Of a stretch of DNA of 64,000 bases, positions 8,168-16,475 are shown one piece after another (position 1 is the first letter of the stretch; each line of letters opens with the position of its first letter). The notes beneath the pieces are model-generated. The model was not told the DNA's origin, searched no databases, and saw nothing but the letters and a program-made list of their open reading frames with translations. This DNA is from Amycolatopsis sp. cg9. Its GTDB lineage: Bacteria; Actinomycetota; Actinomycetes; Mycobacteriales; Pseudonocardiaceae. The position numbers were made by a program, and so were the translations under genes. The stretch covers positions 8,168,501 to 8,232,500 of the forward strand of contig NZ_CP166850.1 in the NCBI RefSeq assembly GCF_041346945.1. Direction: 5' to 3'.

Positions 8168-8186
8168 TCTGTCCATTGCGGACAGA
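8168..8186. promoter_or_regulatory. Dyad in the protease upstream region
   Basis: TCTGTCC-ATTGC-GGACAGA is a perfect inverted repeat lying 115-133 bp upstream of the protease start. TGTCCGG recurs twice just beyond it, towards the protease gene. The 365-base gap between protease and enolase-superfamily gene holds this dyad and the promoter elements listed separately; no gene is seen. Confidence 0.4.
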
Positions 8187-8354
8187 ATGGATAGTTCTCC
8201 TGCGGTACAACAACTTCCGGGCACGCGAAGAAGCACGAACCGGGCTCACCCGTCCGCGCCGACGAAGGTCTGGACCAAGTACAGCACGGCGGGACGGGCA
8301 CCGGCGCGAACCGGAGACCGCGGGGCAGCGAACGTGCACGACCGTCCCCCGCCG

Positions 8355-8403
8355 TTGACAGCTCACACACTCACGACCAGAATCGTATTTCCTATAGGAT
8401 TCT
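8355..8403 (+). promoter_or_regulatory. Sigma-70 promoter and TCCTATAGGA operator
   Basis: TTGACA at the left end, a 17-base spacer and CAGAAT form a good vegetative promoter for the enolase-superfamily gene. The -10 region overlaps an AGAATC...GATTCT repeat, whose centre holds the perfect palindrome TCCTATAGGA. This suggests a repressor (GntR-like sites look similar) acting at the promoter; no regulator gene is adjacent. Confidence 0.55.
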
Positions 8404-8418
8404 GCGCCAGGGGGATCG

Positions 8419-9507
8419 TTGACTGTCGTCACGCACGCCGAGGCCTTCCTCGTCGACGTCGCGGTCGAGCAGGTCCGGACCGACGCCGTGCAGGCGTTCG
8501 CGTCCCAGGAGACCGTGTTCGTCGAGCTGACCACGGCCGACGGCGGCCGCGGGCTCGGCTACTCCTACACGATCGGCACCGGCGGCAGCTCGGTCGTCGC
8601 GCTGCTGCGCGACCACCTGCTCCCCCGGCTCGCCGGCCGGGACTCGCGGCTGGTCGAAGCGATCTGGCGGGACCTGTTCGCCGCCACCCGCGCGACGACC
8701 GTCGGCGCGATCACCTCGCTCGCGCTGGCCGCCGTCGACACCGCGTTGTGGGACCTCAAGTGCCGGCGCGCCGGCGAACCGCTGTGGCGCGTCGCCGGCG
8801 GGTACTCCCCGCGCGTTCCGTTGTACGACACCGAAGGCGGGTGGCTGCACCTGAGCACCGAGGAACTGGCCGCGGGCGCGAAGGCCGCCGAAGCCGCGGG
8901 CTGGGGCGGGGTGAAGGTCAAGATCGGGAAACCGGGCGGGCGCGAGGACCTCGACCGCCTCACCGCCGTGCGCGAAGCCGTCGGCCCGCGGTTCGACCTG
9001 ATGGTGGACGCGAACCAGTCGATGACGGCCGCCGAAGCCGTCCGCCGGGCGGCGGCGTTCGCCCCTTTGGACCTCTTCTGGCTGGAAGAGCCGCTGCCCG
9101 CCGACGACGTCGCCGGGCACGCCCGGCTCGCCGCGTCGACCCCCGTGCCGATCGCCGTCGGGGAGTCGCTGTACTCGCTCGGGCAGTTCCGCGACTACCT
9201 GCACCGCGGCGCGGCGTCGATCGTGCAGCCGGACGTCGCCCGGATCGGCGGGATCACGCCGTGGCTCAAGGTCGCCCACCTCGCCGAGGCGTGCCACGTC
9301 GAGGTCTGCCCGCACTTCCTGATGGAACTGCACGTCAGCCTGACCGCGGCCGTCCCGAACGGCCGCTACGTCGAGCACATCCCGCAGCTGCGCGCGATCA
9401 CCCGCACCGAAATGACCGTCGAGAACGGGCACGCGGTCGCACCGGAAACGCCCGGGCTCGGAATCGACTGGGACCGCGACGCGATGGACGACCGCCGCAC
9501 CGTGTGA
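8419..9507 (+). CDS. Mandelate racemase/muconate-lactonizing enzyme family protein
   Basis: A 362-residue enolase-superfamily enzyme. Metal and acid/base residues are in place: KVKIG (KxK, about 165-167), MVDANQ (Asp, about 197), WLEEP (Glu, about 223), VGES (Glu, about 249) and a CPHF histidine near 299, the mandelate-racemase arrangement. These enzymes abstract a proton alpha to a carboxylate and typically dehydrate or racemise sugar acids. The TTG start follows AGGGGGA. It is a single-gene unit ending at a strong hairpin. The exact acid substrate is unknown. Confidence 0.87.
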   Translation: MTVVTHAEAFLVDVAVEQVRTDAVQAFASQETVFVELTTADGGRGLGYSYTIGTGGSSVVALLRDHLLPRLAGRDSRLVEAIWRDLFAATRATTVGAITSLALAAVDTALWDLKCRRAGEPLWRVAGGYSPRVPLYDTEGGWLHLSTEELAAGAKAAEAAGWGGVKVKIGKPGGREDLDRLTAVREAVGPRFDLMVDANQSMTAAEAVRRAAAFAPLDLFWLEEPLPADDVAGHARLAASTPVPIAVGESLYSLGQFRDYLHRGAASIVQPDVARIGGITPWLKVAHLAEACHVEVCPHFLMELHVSLTAAVPNGRYVEHIPQLRAITRTEMTVENGHAVAPETPGLGIDWDRDAMDDRRTV

Positions 9508-9530
9508 AATCCCGGAACCGCGCGCACGAC

Positions 9531-9568
9531 ACCGTCCGGCCACCCGGGAAAATGGGTGACCGGACGGT
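9531..9568. terminator. Bidirectional terminator hairpin
   Basis: ACCGTCCGGCCACCC pairs with GGGTGACCGGACGGT (one mismatch) around an eight-base loop. It lies between two convergent genes, 23 bp after one stop and 12 bp before the other, so it can end both transcripts. There is no long U-run, as usual in high-GC actinobacteria. Confidence 0.75.
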
Positions 9569-9580
9569 TCCGTGCCCGAA

Positions 9581-9910
9581 TCAGATTTCGTCGACCTGGT
9601 AGGTGACCACCCGCGCCGGCACCAGCAGCGCGCCCGAACATTCCGCGACCGCCGGGCCGAACCCGTACGGCACGAATTCCCCGGCCACGAACCAGAAGGC
9701 GGAGCCGTTCGCGCAGTGCGCGATCACGCGGTAGCCGTACCCCTCACCGGGGAAGCAGCTGACCGAAACGCCCTGCCCGAAGAGGGTTCCGTAGCGCTCG
9801 CCGAAGCAGCCGGGTGGCGCGAAGTCGCCGCCGGCCGCGGCCGCGGGCACGACCGTCAGACCGAACAGCGAAAACAAAGCGACCCCGAGAACCGCCAATT
9901 TCCTTCGCAT
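9581..9910 (-). CDS. Small secreted protein, unknown function
   Basis: A 109-residue protein with a signal peptide (MRRKLAVLGVALFSLFGL, cleavage near AAAAGG) and a mature part of about 80 residues with four cysteines spaced for two disulfides. No family recognised; it looks like many actinobacterial small secreted proteins. The ATG was chosen because GAGGAG lies five bases upstream, rather than a GTG six bases earlier. It is monocistronic. Confidence 0.72.
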   Translation of the reverse strand: MRRKLAVLGVALFSLFGLTVVPAAAAGGDFAPPGCFGERYGTLFGQGVSVSCFPGEGYGYRVIAHCANGSAFWFVAGEFVPYGFGPAVAECSGALLVPARVVTYQVDEI

Positions 9911-10066
9911 GACCACTCCTCAGCGCGGAGAAACCCGACGTTAAAGAGCGTAGAAGTGCGGAAGAATTACCGGCAATTCATCGGGCCGGTGAATCCGCGC
10001 GCAGCGGAAAGTCACGACGCTGCTCCATCCGGGCTAGCCCGCGACCCTGGACGGATGGCGCAATTC

Positions 10067-10083
10067 CCCGGCGGCCGGCCGGG
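10067..10083 (-). terminator. Short GC hairpin after the sulfatase-like gene
   Basis: CCCGGC-GGCCG-GCCGGG forms a six-base-pair stem four bases past the stop codon of the minus-strand gene. A possible terminator, judged only from symmetry and position. Confidence 0.35.
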
Positions 10084-10087
10084 AAGT

Positions 10088-11749
10088 TCAGCGCGCGAAC
10101 GCCGTCAGGAAGCGGTCGCGGAACGAATCCATCTTCCACACCGGGGCCTGCGCGGCCGGGCGCAGGCCGTCCGTCCAGCCCCAGCCGGCGATCCGGTCCA
10201 GCACCTTCGGGTCCTTCGCCACGATCGTGATCGGCACGTCGTGCACCGCGCCCTGCGGGGTCACCACCGGCGGCTGGTGGTCGCCGAGGAACACCAGCAC
10301 CGTGTCGTCGCCGCCGTAGTGCTGCACGAACGAGATGAGCGTCTTCAGCGAGTAGTCGGTGGCGTCCCGGTACGCGTCGCGGATCTTCGCGGGGTCCTTC
10401 CAGACCGACTCCGGGGCCTCGCCCGCCGCGGGCATCGGGGCGAACACCGAGCCGTCGCCGACCTGGTTCCAGTCGACGAGCCACGGGCGGGGTGACCACG
10501 GGGCGTGGCTGGACACGAGGTCGACCTCGGCCATCACCGGGCCGCCCCTGGCGAGTTCCTTGCGCTGCAGCATCGAGAGCGTGAACTGGTCGGGCATGGT
10601 CGCGTAGGCGAAGCCCGGGCCGTGGTAGCCGATGCCGCGGGCGTCGTAGTAGGCGTCCGGGTGGTAGAACTTCTGCCCCTCCGGCCAGTCCTTGGTGTGC
10701 GCGGGCACGTCCCAGACGGTCCGCCAGCCCGCGCGCTGGAACGCGCCGCCGAGGGTGAGCCGGTCGCTGGCGAGGAGGTCGTTGTAGCGCTGCTGGTTGT
10801 CGATCCACATGCCCGACTGCACCGTCGAGTGGGCCAGCCAGCTGCCCCCGCCGAACGTCGAAGACGATAGGAACGCGCTCTTCGCGCCGATTCCGGCCGC
10901 GCGCAGCTCGGCGGTGCCCGTGTCGAGCGTCGCGCCGATCTTCGGGCCGAACGCCGGGTCGTCGAGCGCGATCCGGCCGTAGCTCTCGACGAAGGTGAGC
11001 ACGACGTTCTTGCCGCGCAGCCCGTTCAGCAACTGGTCACCGGGCGTGCCGCGGAACGCGTCCGCCGCGGCCACCTCGCCGAACGGGCGCTGTTCGCGCA
11101 GGTCGGCGCCCACCTGCCGCAGGTCGCCGTAGGCCAGCGCGGCGGCGCTCTGCGCGGCCACCGGCTGCCCCGGCGCGATCTCGACGCCGAACACCGAGCT
11201 CACGATCCAGACGACCCCGAGCACCGCCACGACCCGGGTCGCCGCGGTCCGGCGCCCGGCGGCGACCCGCGACAGCCGCAACGCGGCCAGTACCGTGAGC
11301 ACCACGACGACCACCGCGAGCACGCCGGCGCCGATGAGCGCGCCGACGGTGGCCGCGTCCCCGATCTGGCCGGCGAGGAACTCGACCCCGGCGTGGAAGA
11401 AGCTCCAGTCGTAGACGGGGTCGAACGGCTTCTCGAGAGTGGCGTAGAACCCGGTGTCGAGCGCCTTCATCAGGGTCAGGAGCCCCAGCACCAGACCGAA
11501 GAGGACGGCGACGGCACTCCGCGCCCGCGGCGGCAGCACCAGCACGAACGCGGCGACGACGACGCCTTCCACCGGCACCCGCACGAGCGCCTCGGCCGAG
11601 AACGCGGTGAGGTCGTCCGGCGCGAGGAGCGCGAACAGCACGAGCAGCGCGGCCAGCGTCGTGAGCACCCCGCCCGCGACGGCGTGCCGGCGGCCGAGCC
11701 GGGGCAAGCCGAAGTCGGGCAGGGGTGCGGGGGCGGTTCGTCCGAGCAT
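10088..11749 (-). CDS. Membrane sulfatase-fold phosphotransferase (LTA synthase-like)
   Basis: A 553-residue membrane protein: about five hydrophobic helices in residues 20-195, then an extracytoplasmic alkaline-phosphatase-superfamily domain. Metal ligands are suggested by VVLTFVESYGR (Glu) and VFLGDHQPP (Asp-His); a Ser/Thr nucleophile is likely in the GGGSWLAHST stretch. The family includes lipoteichoic acid synthases and lipid-linked phosphoethanolamine transferases. In Actinobacteria the acceptor may be a lipid, wall polymer or glycan. TGAGG precedes the ATG. No partner gene is seen. Confidence 0.82.
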   Translation of the reverse strand: MLGRTAPAPLPDFGLPRLGRRHAVAGGVLTTLAALLVLFALLAPDDLTAFSAEALVRVPVEGVVVAAFVLVLPPRARSAVAVLFGLVLGLLTLMKALDTGFYATLEKPFDPVYDWSFFHAGVEFLAGQIGDAATVGALIGAGVLAVVVVVLTVLAALRLSRVAAGRRTAATRVVAVLGVVWIVSSVFGVEIAPGQPVAAQSAAALAYGDLRQVGADLREQRPFGEVAAADAFRGTPGDQLLNGLRGKNVVLTFVESYGRIALDDPAFGPKIGATLDTGTAELRAAGIGAKSAFLSSSTFGGGSWLAHSTVQSGMWIDNQQRYNDLLASDRLTLGGAFQRAGWRTVWDVPAHTKDWPEGQKFYHPDAYYDARGIGYHGPGFAYATMPDQFTLSMLQRKELARGGPVMAEVDLVSSHAPWSPRPWLVDWNQVGDGSVFAPMPAAGEAPESVWKDPAKIRDAYRDATDYSLKTLISFVQHYGGDDTVLVFLGDHQPPVVTPQGAVHDVPITIVAKDPKVLDRIAGWGWTDGLRPAAQAPVWKMDSFRDRFLTAFAR

Positions 11750-11845
11750 GCGGGCCTCACGTCGTCGTTCGCGGCGGTGACCGCCCGGCCCGTGCGGCGG
11801 GACCGGCGATCCTCACCCGGTATACGGACCGGGGCCCCGGCTGGT

Positions 11846-12250
11846 TCACGCGCCGCCCGCGGGCGGCCACACGTACACCTTTTCCGGGATGATCCGGACG
11901 GCGACCCGCCGCGCGCCGGGTTCGGGCGGCGGCGTCGCCCCGCCCATGTGACGCGCGTACATTTCGTGCAGCAGTACCTTTTCCGGGTCCTCGGCGACTT
12001 CGGCGCGCCCCCGGATTTCGACGTACCGGCCGGGCGCGCTCGCGACCAGCAGGCTGACCCGCGGGTCGCGCCGCATGTTGCGGGTCTTCAGCCGCCCGTG
12101 GACCGTGCTGAAGACGACGGAGTCGCCGTCGCGCTTGACGAAGATCACCGACGACTGCGGCCGGCCGTCGGCGTTCGCGGTCGCGAGCACCGCCGTGTGC
12201 GGTCCGTCGAGGACTTCGCGGGCGGCCTCGCTCAGGGGGAGATCACTCAT
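11846..12250 (-). CDS. PPOX-class (pyridoxamine oxidase-fold) F420/flavin-dependent protein
   Basis: A 134-residue split-barrel protein (HTAVLATANADGRPQSSVIF, then LKTRNMRRDPRVSLLV and YVEIRGRAEV). It resembles the small actinobacterial PPOX proteins such as Rv1155 that bind F420 rather than FMN, although cofactor choice cannot be proven here. Such proteins reduce diverse small molecules. An upstream in-frame extension exists but lacks a ribosome site and family similarity. Monocistronic. Confidence 0.8.
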   Translation of the reverse strand: MSDLPLSEAAREVLDGPHTAVLATANADGRPQSSVIFVKRDGDSVVFSTVHGRLKTRNMRRDPRVSLLVASAPGRYVEIRGRAEVAEDPEKVLLHEMYARHMGGATPPPEPGARRVAVRIIPEKVYVWPPAGGA

Positions 12251-12445
12251 GCCGGTACCGACCGGCGCCGGCCCGCGAAGGAATCGCCCCCTACCCCGAA
12301 GCCCGCGGCGCAAACCCCGCGCACCGGCTTTCACCCGCGAAAACACCGGAAATCCCCGCGACGGGTGCCTGGCTGTTGCGGGTCCCGGGAGCCGGTGTTC
12401 TCCTCGGGACGACCGATGATCGAATTCCGGACGGAGGCACGACGG

Positions 12446-12640
12446 ATGAACCTGTTCGACAAGGCCAAGGAAGCGCTCGGGCAGCACCCGGAGCAGGCCG
12501 ACCAGGGTGTCGACAAGGCCGCCGAGGCCGCCAAGCAGCGGTTCGGCGAGCACTCCGACAAGATCGACCAGGGCTCCGACAAGGTGAAGGACTTCCTGCA
12601 CAAGCAGGGCGGCGGGCAGCAGGACGCCCCGCCGCAGTGA
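12446..12640 (+). CDS. Rv0909/MT0933-like small antitoxin-family protein
   Basis: A 64-residue, strongly charged helical protein (MNLFDKAKEALGQHPEQADQ, later DKIDQGSDKVKDFL). The repeated DKxDQGxDKA pattern is that of the MT0933-like antitoxin family, whose founder is the antitoxin of the Rv0909-Rv0910 pair. No toxin-like SRPBCC gene lies next to it, so it is a solitary member and may act as a general stress protein. GGAGG lies eight bases before the ATG, and a strong hairpin follows the stop. Confidence 0.75.
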   Translation: MNLFDKAKEALGQHPEQADQGVDKAAEAAKQRFGEHSDKIDQGSDKVKDFLHKQGGGQQDAPPQ

Positions 12641-12655
12641 CCGGCCGCCGGTGAA

Positions 12656-12702
12656 ACCCAGCCGTCCGGGGGAAGCACGCTTCACCCCCCGCACGGCTGG
12701 GT
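12656..12702. terminator. Long terminator hairpin
   Basis: ACCCAGCCGT pairs perfectly with ACGGCTGGGT; the interior CGGGGG...CCCCCCG and AAGC...GCTT continue the pairing, giving a long rod. It closes the transcript of the small antitoxin-like gene and lies only 12 bp before the VanZ-RDD start. Confidence 0.75.
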
Positions 12703-12714
12703 ACCACCGGCTCC

Positions 12715-13887
12715 GTGGTCGCCACCTACCTCGTCCCCGTCCGCACCGCCCTCCTTCTCTTCCCGCTCGTCGCGCTGGCCGTCATGCTGCCGGCCGCGTT
12801 CGTCAGCTACCGCCGGCGCGGCCGTGCCGGCGGCTGGCCGACCTTCGTCTTCTACGCGTTCCTCTTCTACCTGCTGGCGATCGCGACGCAGACGGTGCTG
12901 CCGTTGCCCGCCGATCCGGCGTACTGCGCGGGGCACACCTACGCGAGTTCTCCGCAGTTGCGGCCTTTCTACTTCGTCGAAGTGGTCTCGCAGCGCGCCC
13001 GCGGGCACTGGAGCCCCGGCGCAGTGCTGCACAACCCGGCGGTCTGGACCACGGCGCTCAACGTCGTGATGCTCGCGCCGCTCGGCTTCTACGTCCGGTA
13101 CGCGCAGCGGATGCGCCTGGTGCCCGCGGCCCTGATCGGCTTCGGCGTCTCCCTGTTCTTCGAGCTGACCCAGCTGACCGGCTTGTGGTTCGTCTACCCG
13201 TGCCCGTACCGGCTGTTCAGCGTCGACGACCTCATCCTCAACACGGCGGGCGTGGTCGCCGGCTGGCTGCTCGCCGGTCCGCTCGGCCGCCTGCTGCCCA
13301 CCCCCGAGCCGGAGCACGACCGGCGCCGCTACGCCGCGAAGGTGACCTTCACCCGGCGGCTCTTCGCGCTGGTCAGCGACCTGCTCGGGTTCGCCGCGCT
13401 GCTCGGGTTCCTCTTCGGCCTGCTCACGCTGTTCGGCGAGGACCTGCGCCACCGCGACACGCCGGTGGTGATCCTCGCCGTCGTCTGGTTCGTGGTGCTG
13501 CCCGCGGTGACCGGCTCGACCCCCGGCAAGCGCGCCATGCTGCTGCGGGTGACCCGCCGGGGCGGCCGCCGCGCCGGGCCGGTCTCGCTGCTGGTCCGCA
13601 ACGGCGTCCTGCTCTCCCCGCTGTGGCTCGCGTGGTGGCTGCTGGACCTCGACCGCTGGGACCTCGGCAACCACCCCGAGCAGCTGCTCCTGCCCGTCGC
13701 GCTGGCCGCGTCGGTGTTCGTGGTGGGGGTCTGGACGCCGCTGGCGGTGCTGCTCGACGACGAGCACCGCGCACCCTACGAACGGCTGACCCGCACGGTG
13801 AACACCGCCATCGTGCCGCCCGGGGCCGAGGCCCCCGAACCGGCGGCCGGCCCGCCGCCCCGCCAGCCAGTCCTTAAAGGACGGTGA
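12715..13887 (+). CDS. VanZ-like / RDD-domain fusion membrane protein
   Basis: A 390-residue polytopic protein. The N-terminal part (about 1-205) is VanZ-like, with the typical FFELTQLTGL and VDDLILNTAGVVAGWLLA motifs. The C-terminal part (about 215-345) is an RDD domain (RRLFALVSDLLGF, then TPGKRAMLLRVTRRGG). VanZ itself gives low teicoplanin resistance, while RDD proteins are membrane proteins of poorly known, sometimes transport-related, role. The GTG start lies immediately after a terminator with little space for a promoter, so the mRNA may be leaderless. Function inferred from fold only. Confidence 0.78.
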   Translation: MVATYLVPVRTALLLFPLVALAVMLPAAFVSYRRRGRAGGWPTFVFYAFLFYLLAIATQTVLPLPADPAYCAGHTYASSPQLRPFYFVEVVSQRARGHWSPGAVLHNPAVWTTALNVVMLAPLGFYVRYAQRMRLVPAALIGFGVSLFFELTQLTGLWFVYPCPYRLFSVDDLILNTAGVVAGWLLAGPLGRLLPTPEPEHDRRRYAAKVTFTRRLFALVSDLLGFAALLGFLFGLLTLFGEDLRHRDTPVVILAVVWFVVLPAVTGSTPGKRAMLLRVTRRGGRRAGPVSLLVRNGVLLSPLWLAWWLLDLDRWDLGNHPEQLLLPVALAASVFVVGVWTPLAVLLDDEHRAPYERLTRTVNTAIVPPGAEAPEPAAGPPPRQPVLKGR

Positions 13888-13922
13888 AGGGACACGGCGC
13901 TGCCCGCGGCGAGCGGCTTTGG

Positions 13923-13985
13923 TAGATTGCGACGGGAACGGGTTGAGCCGCCAGCCCCTGTCCCGATCCCCGACCAGGAGTTTTC
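13923..13985 (+). promoter_or_regulatory. Promoter and leader of the partner-switching operon
   Basis: A -10-like TAGATT is followed 12 bases later by CGGGTTGAGCCGCCAGCC, which is nearly identical (16 of 18) to the leader of another STAS gene near position 36674. CAGGAG just before the ATG is the ribosome site. The shared leader suggests common regulation of the two anti-sigma antagonist genes. Confidence 0.45.
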
Positions 13986-14369
13986 ATGACCACCGACGCA
14001 GCGCGGCCCCGGCAGCGGTTCTCCGGCGACGGCTGGTCCCTGGAAAGCTCCGAAGACGGGGACCTGAGCGTGTACACCCTGCGCGGCGAGTTCGACTTCG
14101 CCGTGTCCGCCAAGCTCGCGGACCTGGTGCCGGCCGACCCCGGCGCCGCGCGGATCGTCGTCGACATGGCCGAAGTCGAGTACTGCGACTCCAGCTGCCT
14201 GCAGGTCCTGCTGCGCCTCGGCCGGCAGCTGCACCGGGCGGGCGGCCGCTTCGCCGTCGTGACGACCGCGCCCGTCGTGACCCGGCCGATCGCACTGCTG
14301 GGGCTCGGCGACGTGATGCCGGTGCACCCGACGCTCGAAGCGGCCCGTTCTTCCTGGGGCGAAGCATGA
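13986..14369 (+). CDS. STAS-domain anti-sigma factor antagonist
   Basis: A 127-residue SpoIIAA/RsbV-type protein. The phosphorylatable site is visible as YCDSSCLQVL (Ser69 or Ser70), between the typical strand VVDMAEVE and the following helix. When dephosphorylated, such proteins bind and neutralise RsbW-type kinases, freeing a sigma factor or other target. It is the first of five genes joined by ATGA or longer overlaps; the next gene encodes the probable kinase partner. Confidence 0.88.
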   Translation: MTTDAARPRQRFSGDGWSLESSEDGDLSVYTLRGEFDFAVSAKLADLVPADPGAARIVVDMAEVEYCDSSCLQVLLRLGRQLHRAGGRFAVVTTAPVVTRPIALLGLGDVMPVHPTLEAARSSWGEA

Positions 14370-14860
14370 CGACCTCCGATACCCGTGTGGGCGGCCCCGG
14401 ATCCGGGCATGAAGAAGGGGACGGCCTCCCCGGGGGTCCCGGCACGGCGAAGGAGGCGGTTGTGAAGCTCCGCGATGTGCGGCACGAGCTCGGCATCTCC
14501 GCCGAGCTCTCCGAACTGGCCAGGGTCCGCCACTGGGTGCGCTCGGTGCTGTGCGGCCTGCCGGCCAACGTCGTCAGCACCGCCGTCATGGTGGTGGACG
14601 AGCTGACGTCCAACGCGCTGCGCCACGGCCGCGCGCCCTACCACGTCCGGCTGCTGCCCGGTGCCGCCAAGCTGCGGATCGAGGTCGACGACGGCGGTGG
14701 CGAGGCCGCCCGCCGCCGGGAACCGTCCGACCACGGCGGCCGCGGGCTCCTGCTCGTGGAGCGCTGCGCCGCGGCGTGGGGCCAGCTGCGCCGGCCCACC
14801 GGCAAGACCCTGTGGGCCGAGCTGGTCACCGATCCGGATCCGGCCGGAGCCCGTGGCTGA
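14366..14860 (+). CDS. RsbW-like serine kinase / anti-sigma factor
   Basis: A 164-residue protein with a GHKL ATPase domain: N box VVDELTSNALRHG, G1 box VDDGGG and G2 box GGRGLLLVE. RsbW/SpoIIAB-like proteins phosphorylate STAS antagonists and hold sigma factors. The ATG overlaps the stop of the STAS gene (ATGA). The first 35 residues are Gly-rich and disordered-looking; a GTG at residue 33 is an alternative start. No sigma gene lies nearby, so its target is elsewhere. Confidence 0.85.
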   Translation: MTTSDTRVGGPGSGHEEGDGLPGGPGTAKEAVVKLRDVRHELGISAELSELARVRHWVRSVLCGLPANVVSTAVMVVDELTSNALRHGRAPYHVRLLPGAAKLRIEVDDGGGEAARRREPSDHGGRGLLLVERCAAAWGQLRRPTGKTLWAELVTDPDPAGARG

Positions 14861-16475
14861 CCGCGCGCGCACGACGCCCGCCACGCCGGTCGACGACGGC
14901 CGGGAGTGGGCCGCCGCCCCGATCGCGGCCCTGGTGGCCGACGGTGCCGGGGTGCTCCGGTCGCTCAACGAGGCCGCCCGCCTGCTCTTCCCGGCGGCCA
15001 AGCCCGGCCGTCCCCTCGACGGCACGGTCGCCGACTGGCTCGCCGCCGCCCACGGCCCCGACGGCATCGCCCGCGGCGAGGTCGGCGCCCAGTCGTTCGC
15101 GGCGCACCCGATCCCGCACGGCGACGCCGTGACGTGGTGGCTCATCGACGAGACCGACGCCCGTTCGGCCCGCGAGGCGCTGGCCAAGGAGCAGGAGCGG
15201 ACCGCCTTCTTGAGCGATGCTTCGGCCGCCCTGCTGGGCTCGCTCAACCTCGAACGCTGCATGGAGGTCGCCGCGCGGCTGGCCGCCGAGCACCTCGCGG
15301 ACGCCGCGCTGGTGCTGGCCCCCACCCACGGCGGGTCCTTCCCCGCCGTCACGTGCGTGCGCGGCGGCGACCCGGTCCGGTCCCGGCTGGAGATCGACCC
15401 GGACGAGCTGCCCGGCCTCGGCGAGGCCCTGCAGGGCTTCCCGCCGGTGCCGTCGCGCTGGCTCGACCCGGACGCGGCACCCGGCTGGGTGCTGCCGGCC
15501 GGCTTCGGGCCGGTCGGGTCGATCGTCGTGACGCCCCTGCCCGGGCACGGCGTCCCGGCCGGCGCGCTGGTGCTGCTGCGCCGCGGCGACCGGACGTCGT
15601 TCACCGACCAGGAGGAGCTCTTCGCGCGGCTGTTCGCGGCCCGCGCGGGCGCGGCGATGTCGGCGGCCCGGGTGTTCGCGCTGCAGGCGTCCATCACCGA
15701 CACGCTGATGCGCGAGCTGCTGCCGCCCACCCTCGAGCAGCTCGGCGGGGTCGAGTTCGCCGGCCGCTACCGCCCGGCCCGCGACGGCGAGCGGATCGGC
15801 GGCGACTTCTACGACGTCCACTCGGCGATCACCGGCGACGGCGACGAGTCGCTGGCCGTGCTCGGCGACGTCTGCGGCAAGGGCCTCGACGCGGCCGTGC
15901 TGACCGGCAAGATCCGCACGACGCTGCGGGCGCTGCTGCCGATGGCCGGCGACCACCACCGGCTGCTCGACCTGCTGAACCGCACGCTCGGCGACAACGC
16001 CGACGCCCGGTTCGTCACGCTGGTGCTCGCCTCCGCGCGCCGCGAGGGCGCGACCGTCCGGCTGCGCGTCACCAGCGCGGGCCACCCGCCGCCGCTGATC
16101 GTGCGCGCGAACGGCCGGGTCGAGGAGGCCGACACGCAGGGCAGCCTGATCGGCGTGCTGCCCGAGATCGAGTCGGTGACCGCCGACGTCACGCTCAACC
16201 CGGGCGAGACGTGCCTGCTCTACACCGACGGGATCGTCGAGGCGAAGGGCGGCCCGCTCGGGGACGCCATGTTCGGCGAGGACCGGCTCCGCCAGGCCCT
16301 CGCCGAGTGCGCGAACATGCCCGCCGACGCCGTCGTCGAGCGGGTGCAGATGCTCGCTTCGCAGTGGATCGGGCGCGGCGCCCACGACGACATGGCCGTG
16401 CTGGCGATCACCGCGCCGCGCGGGCAGCACCTGGCCGCCGTCGGCGGTCACGGCCGGGGGAGGTACACCGCATGA
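14853..16475 (+). CDS. PAS-GAF-SpoIIE (PP2C) phosphatase
   Basis: A 540-residue signalling phosphatase. Residues 20-115 resemble a divergent PAS domain, 125-300 a GAF domain (FLSDASAALLGSLNLERCME), and 320-525 a SpoIIE/PP2C phosphatase with GGDFYDV, GDVCGKGLDAA, YTDGIVEA and DDMAVLAI, the metal-binding aspartates being intact. It should dephosphorylate one of the operon's STAS proteins in response to a ligand at PAS/GAF. The GTG start overlaps the kinase gene by eight bases and follows GGAG. Confidence 0.88.
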   Translation: MADRARTTPATPVDDGREWAAAPIAALVADGAGVLRSLNEAARLLFPAAKPGRPLDGTVADWLAAAHGPDGIARGEVGAQSFAAHPIPHGDAVTWWLIDETDARSAREALAKEQERTAFLSDASAALLGSLNLERCMEVAARLAAEHLADAALVLAPTHGGSFPAVTCVRGGDPVRSRLEIDPDELPGLGEALQGFPPVPSRWLDPDAAPGWVLPAGFGPVGSIVVTPLPGHGVPAGALVLLRRGDRTSFTDQEELFARLFAARAGAAMSAARVFALQASITDTLMRELLPPTLEQLGGVEFAGRYRPARDGERIGGDFYDVHSAITGDGDESLAVLGDVCGKGLDAAVLTGKIRTTLRALLPMAGDHHRLLDLLNRTLGDNADARFVTLVLASARREGATVRLRVTSAGHPPPLIVRANGRVEEADTQGSLIGVLPEIESVTADVTLNPGETCLLYTDGIVEAKGGPLGDAMFGEDRLRQALAECANMPADAVVERVQMLASQWIGRGAHDDMAVLAITAPRGQHLAAVGGHGRGRYTA

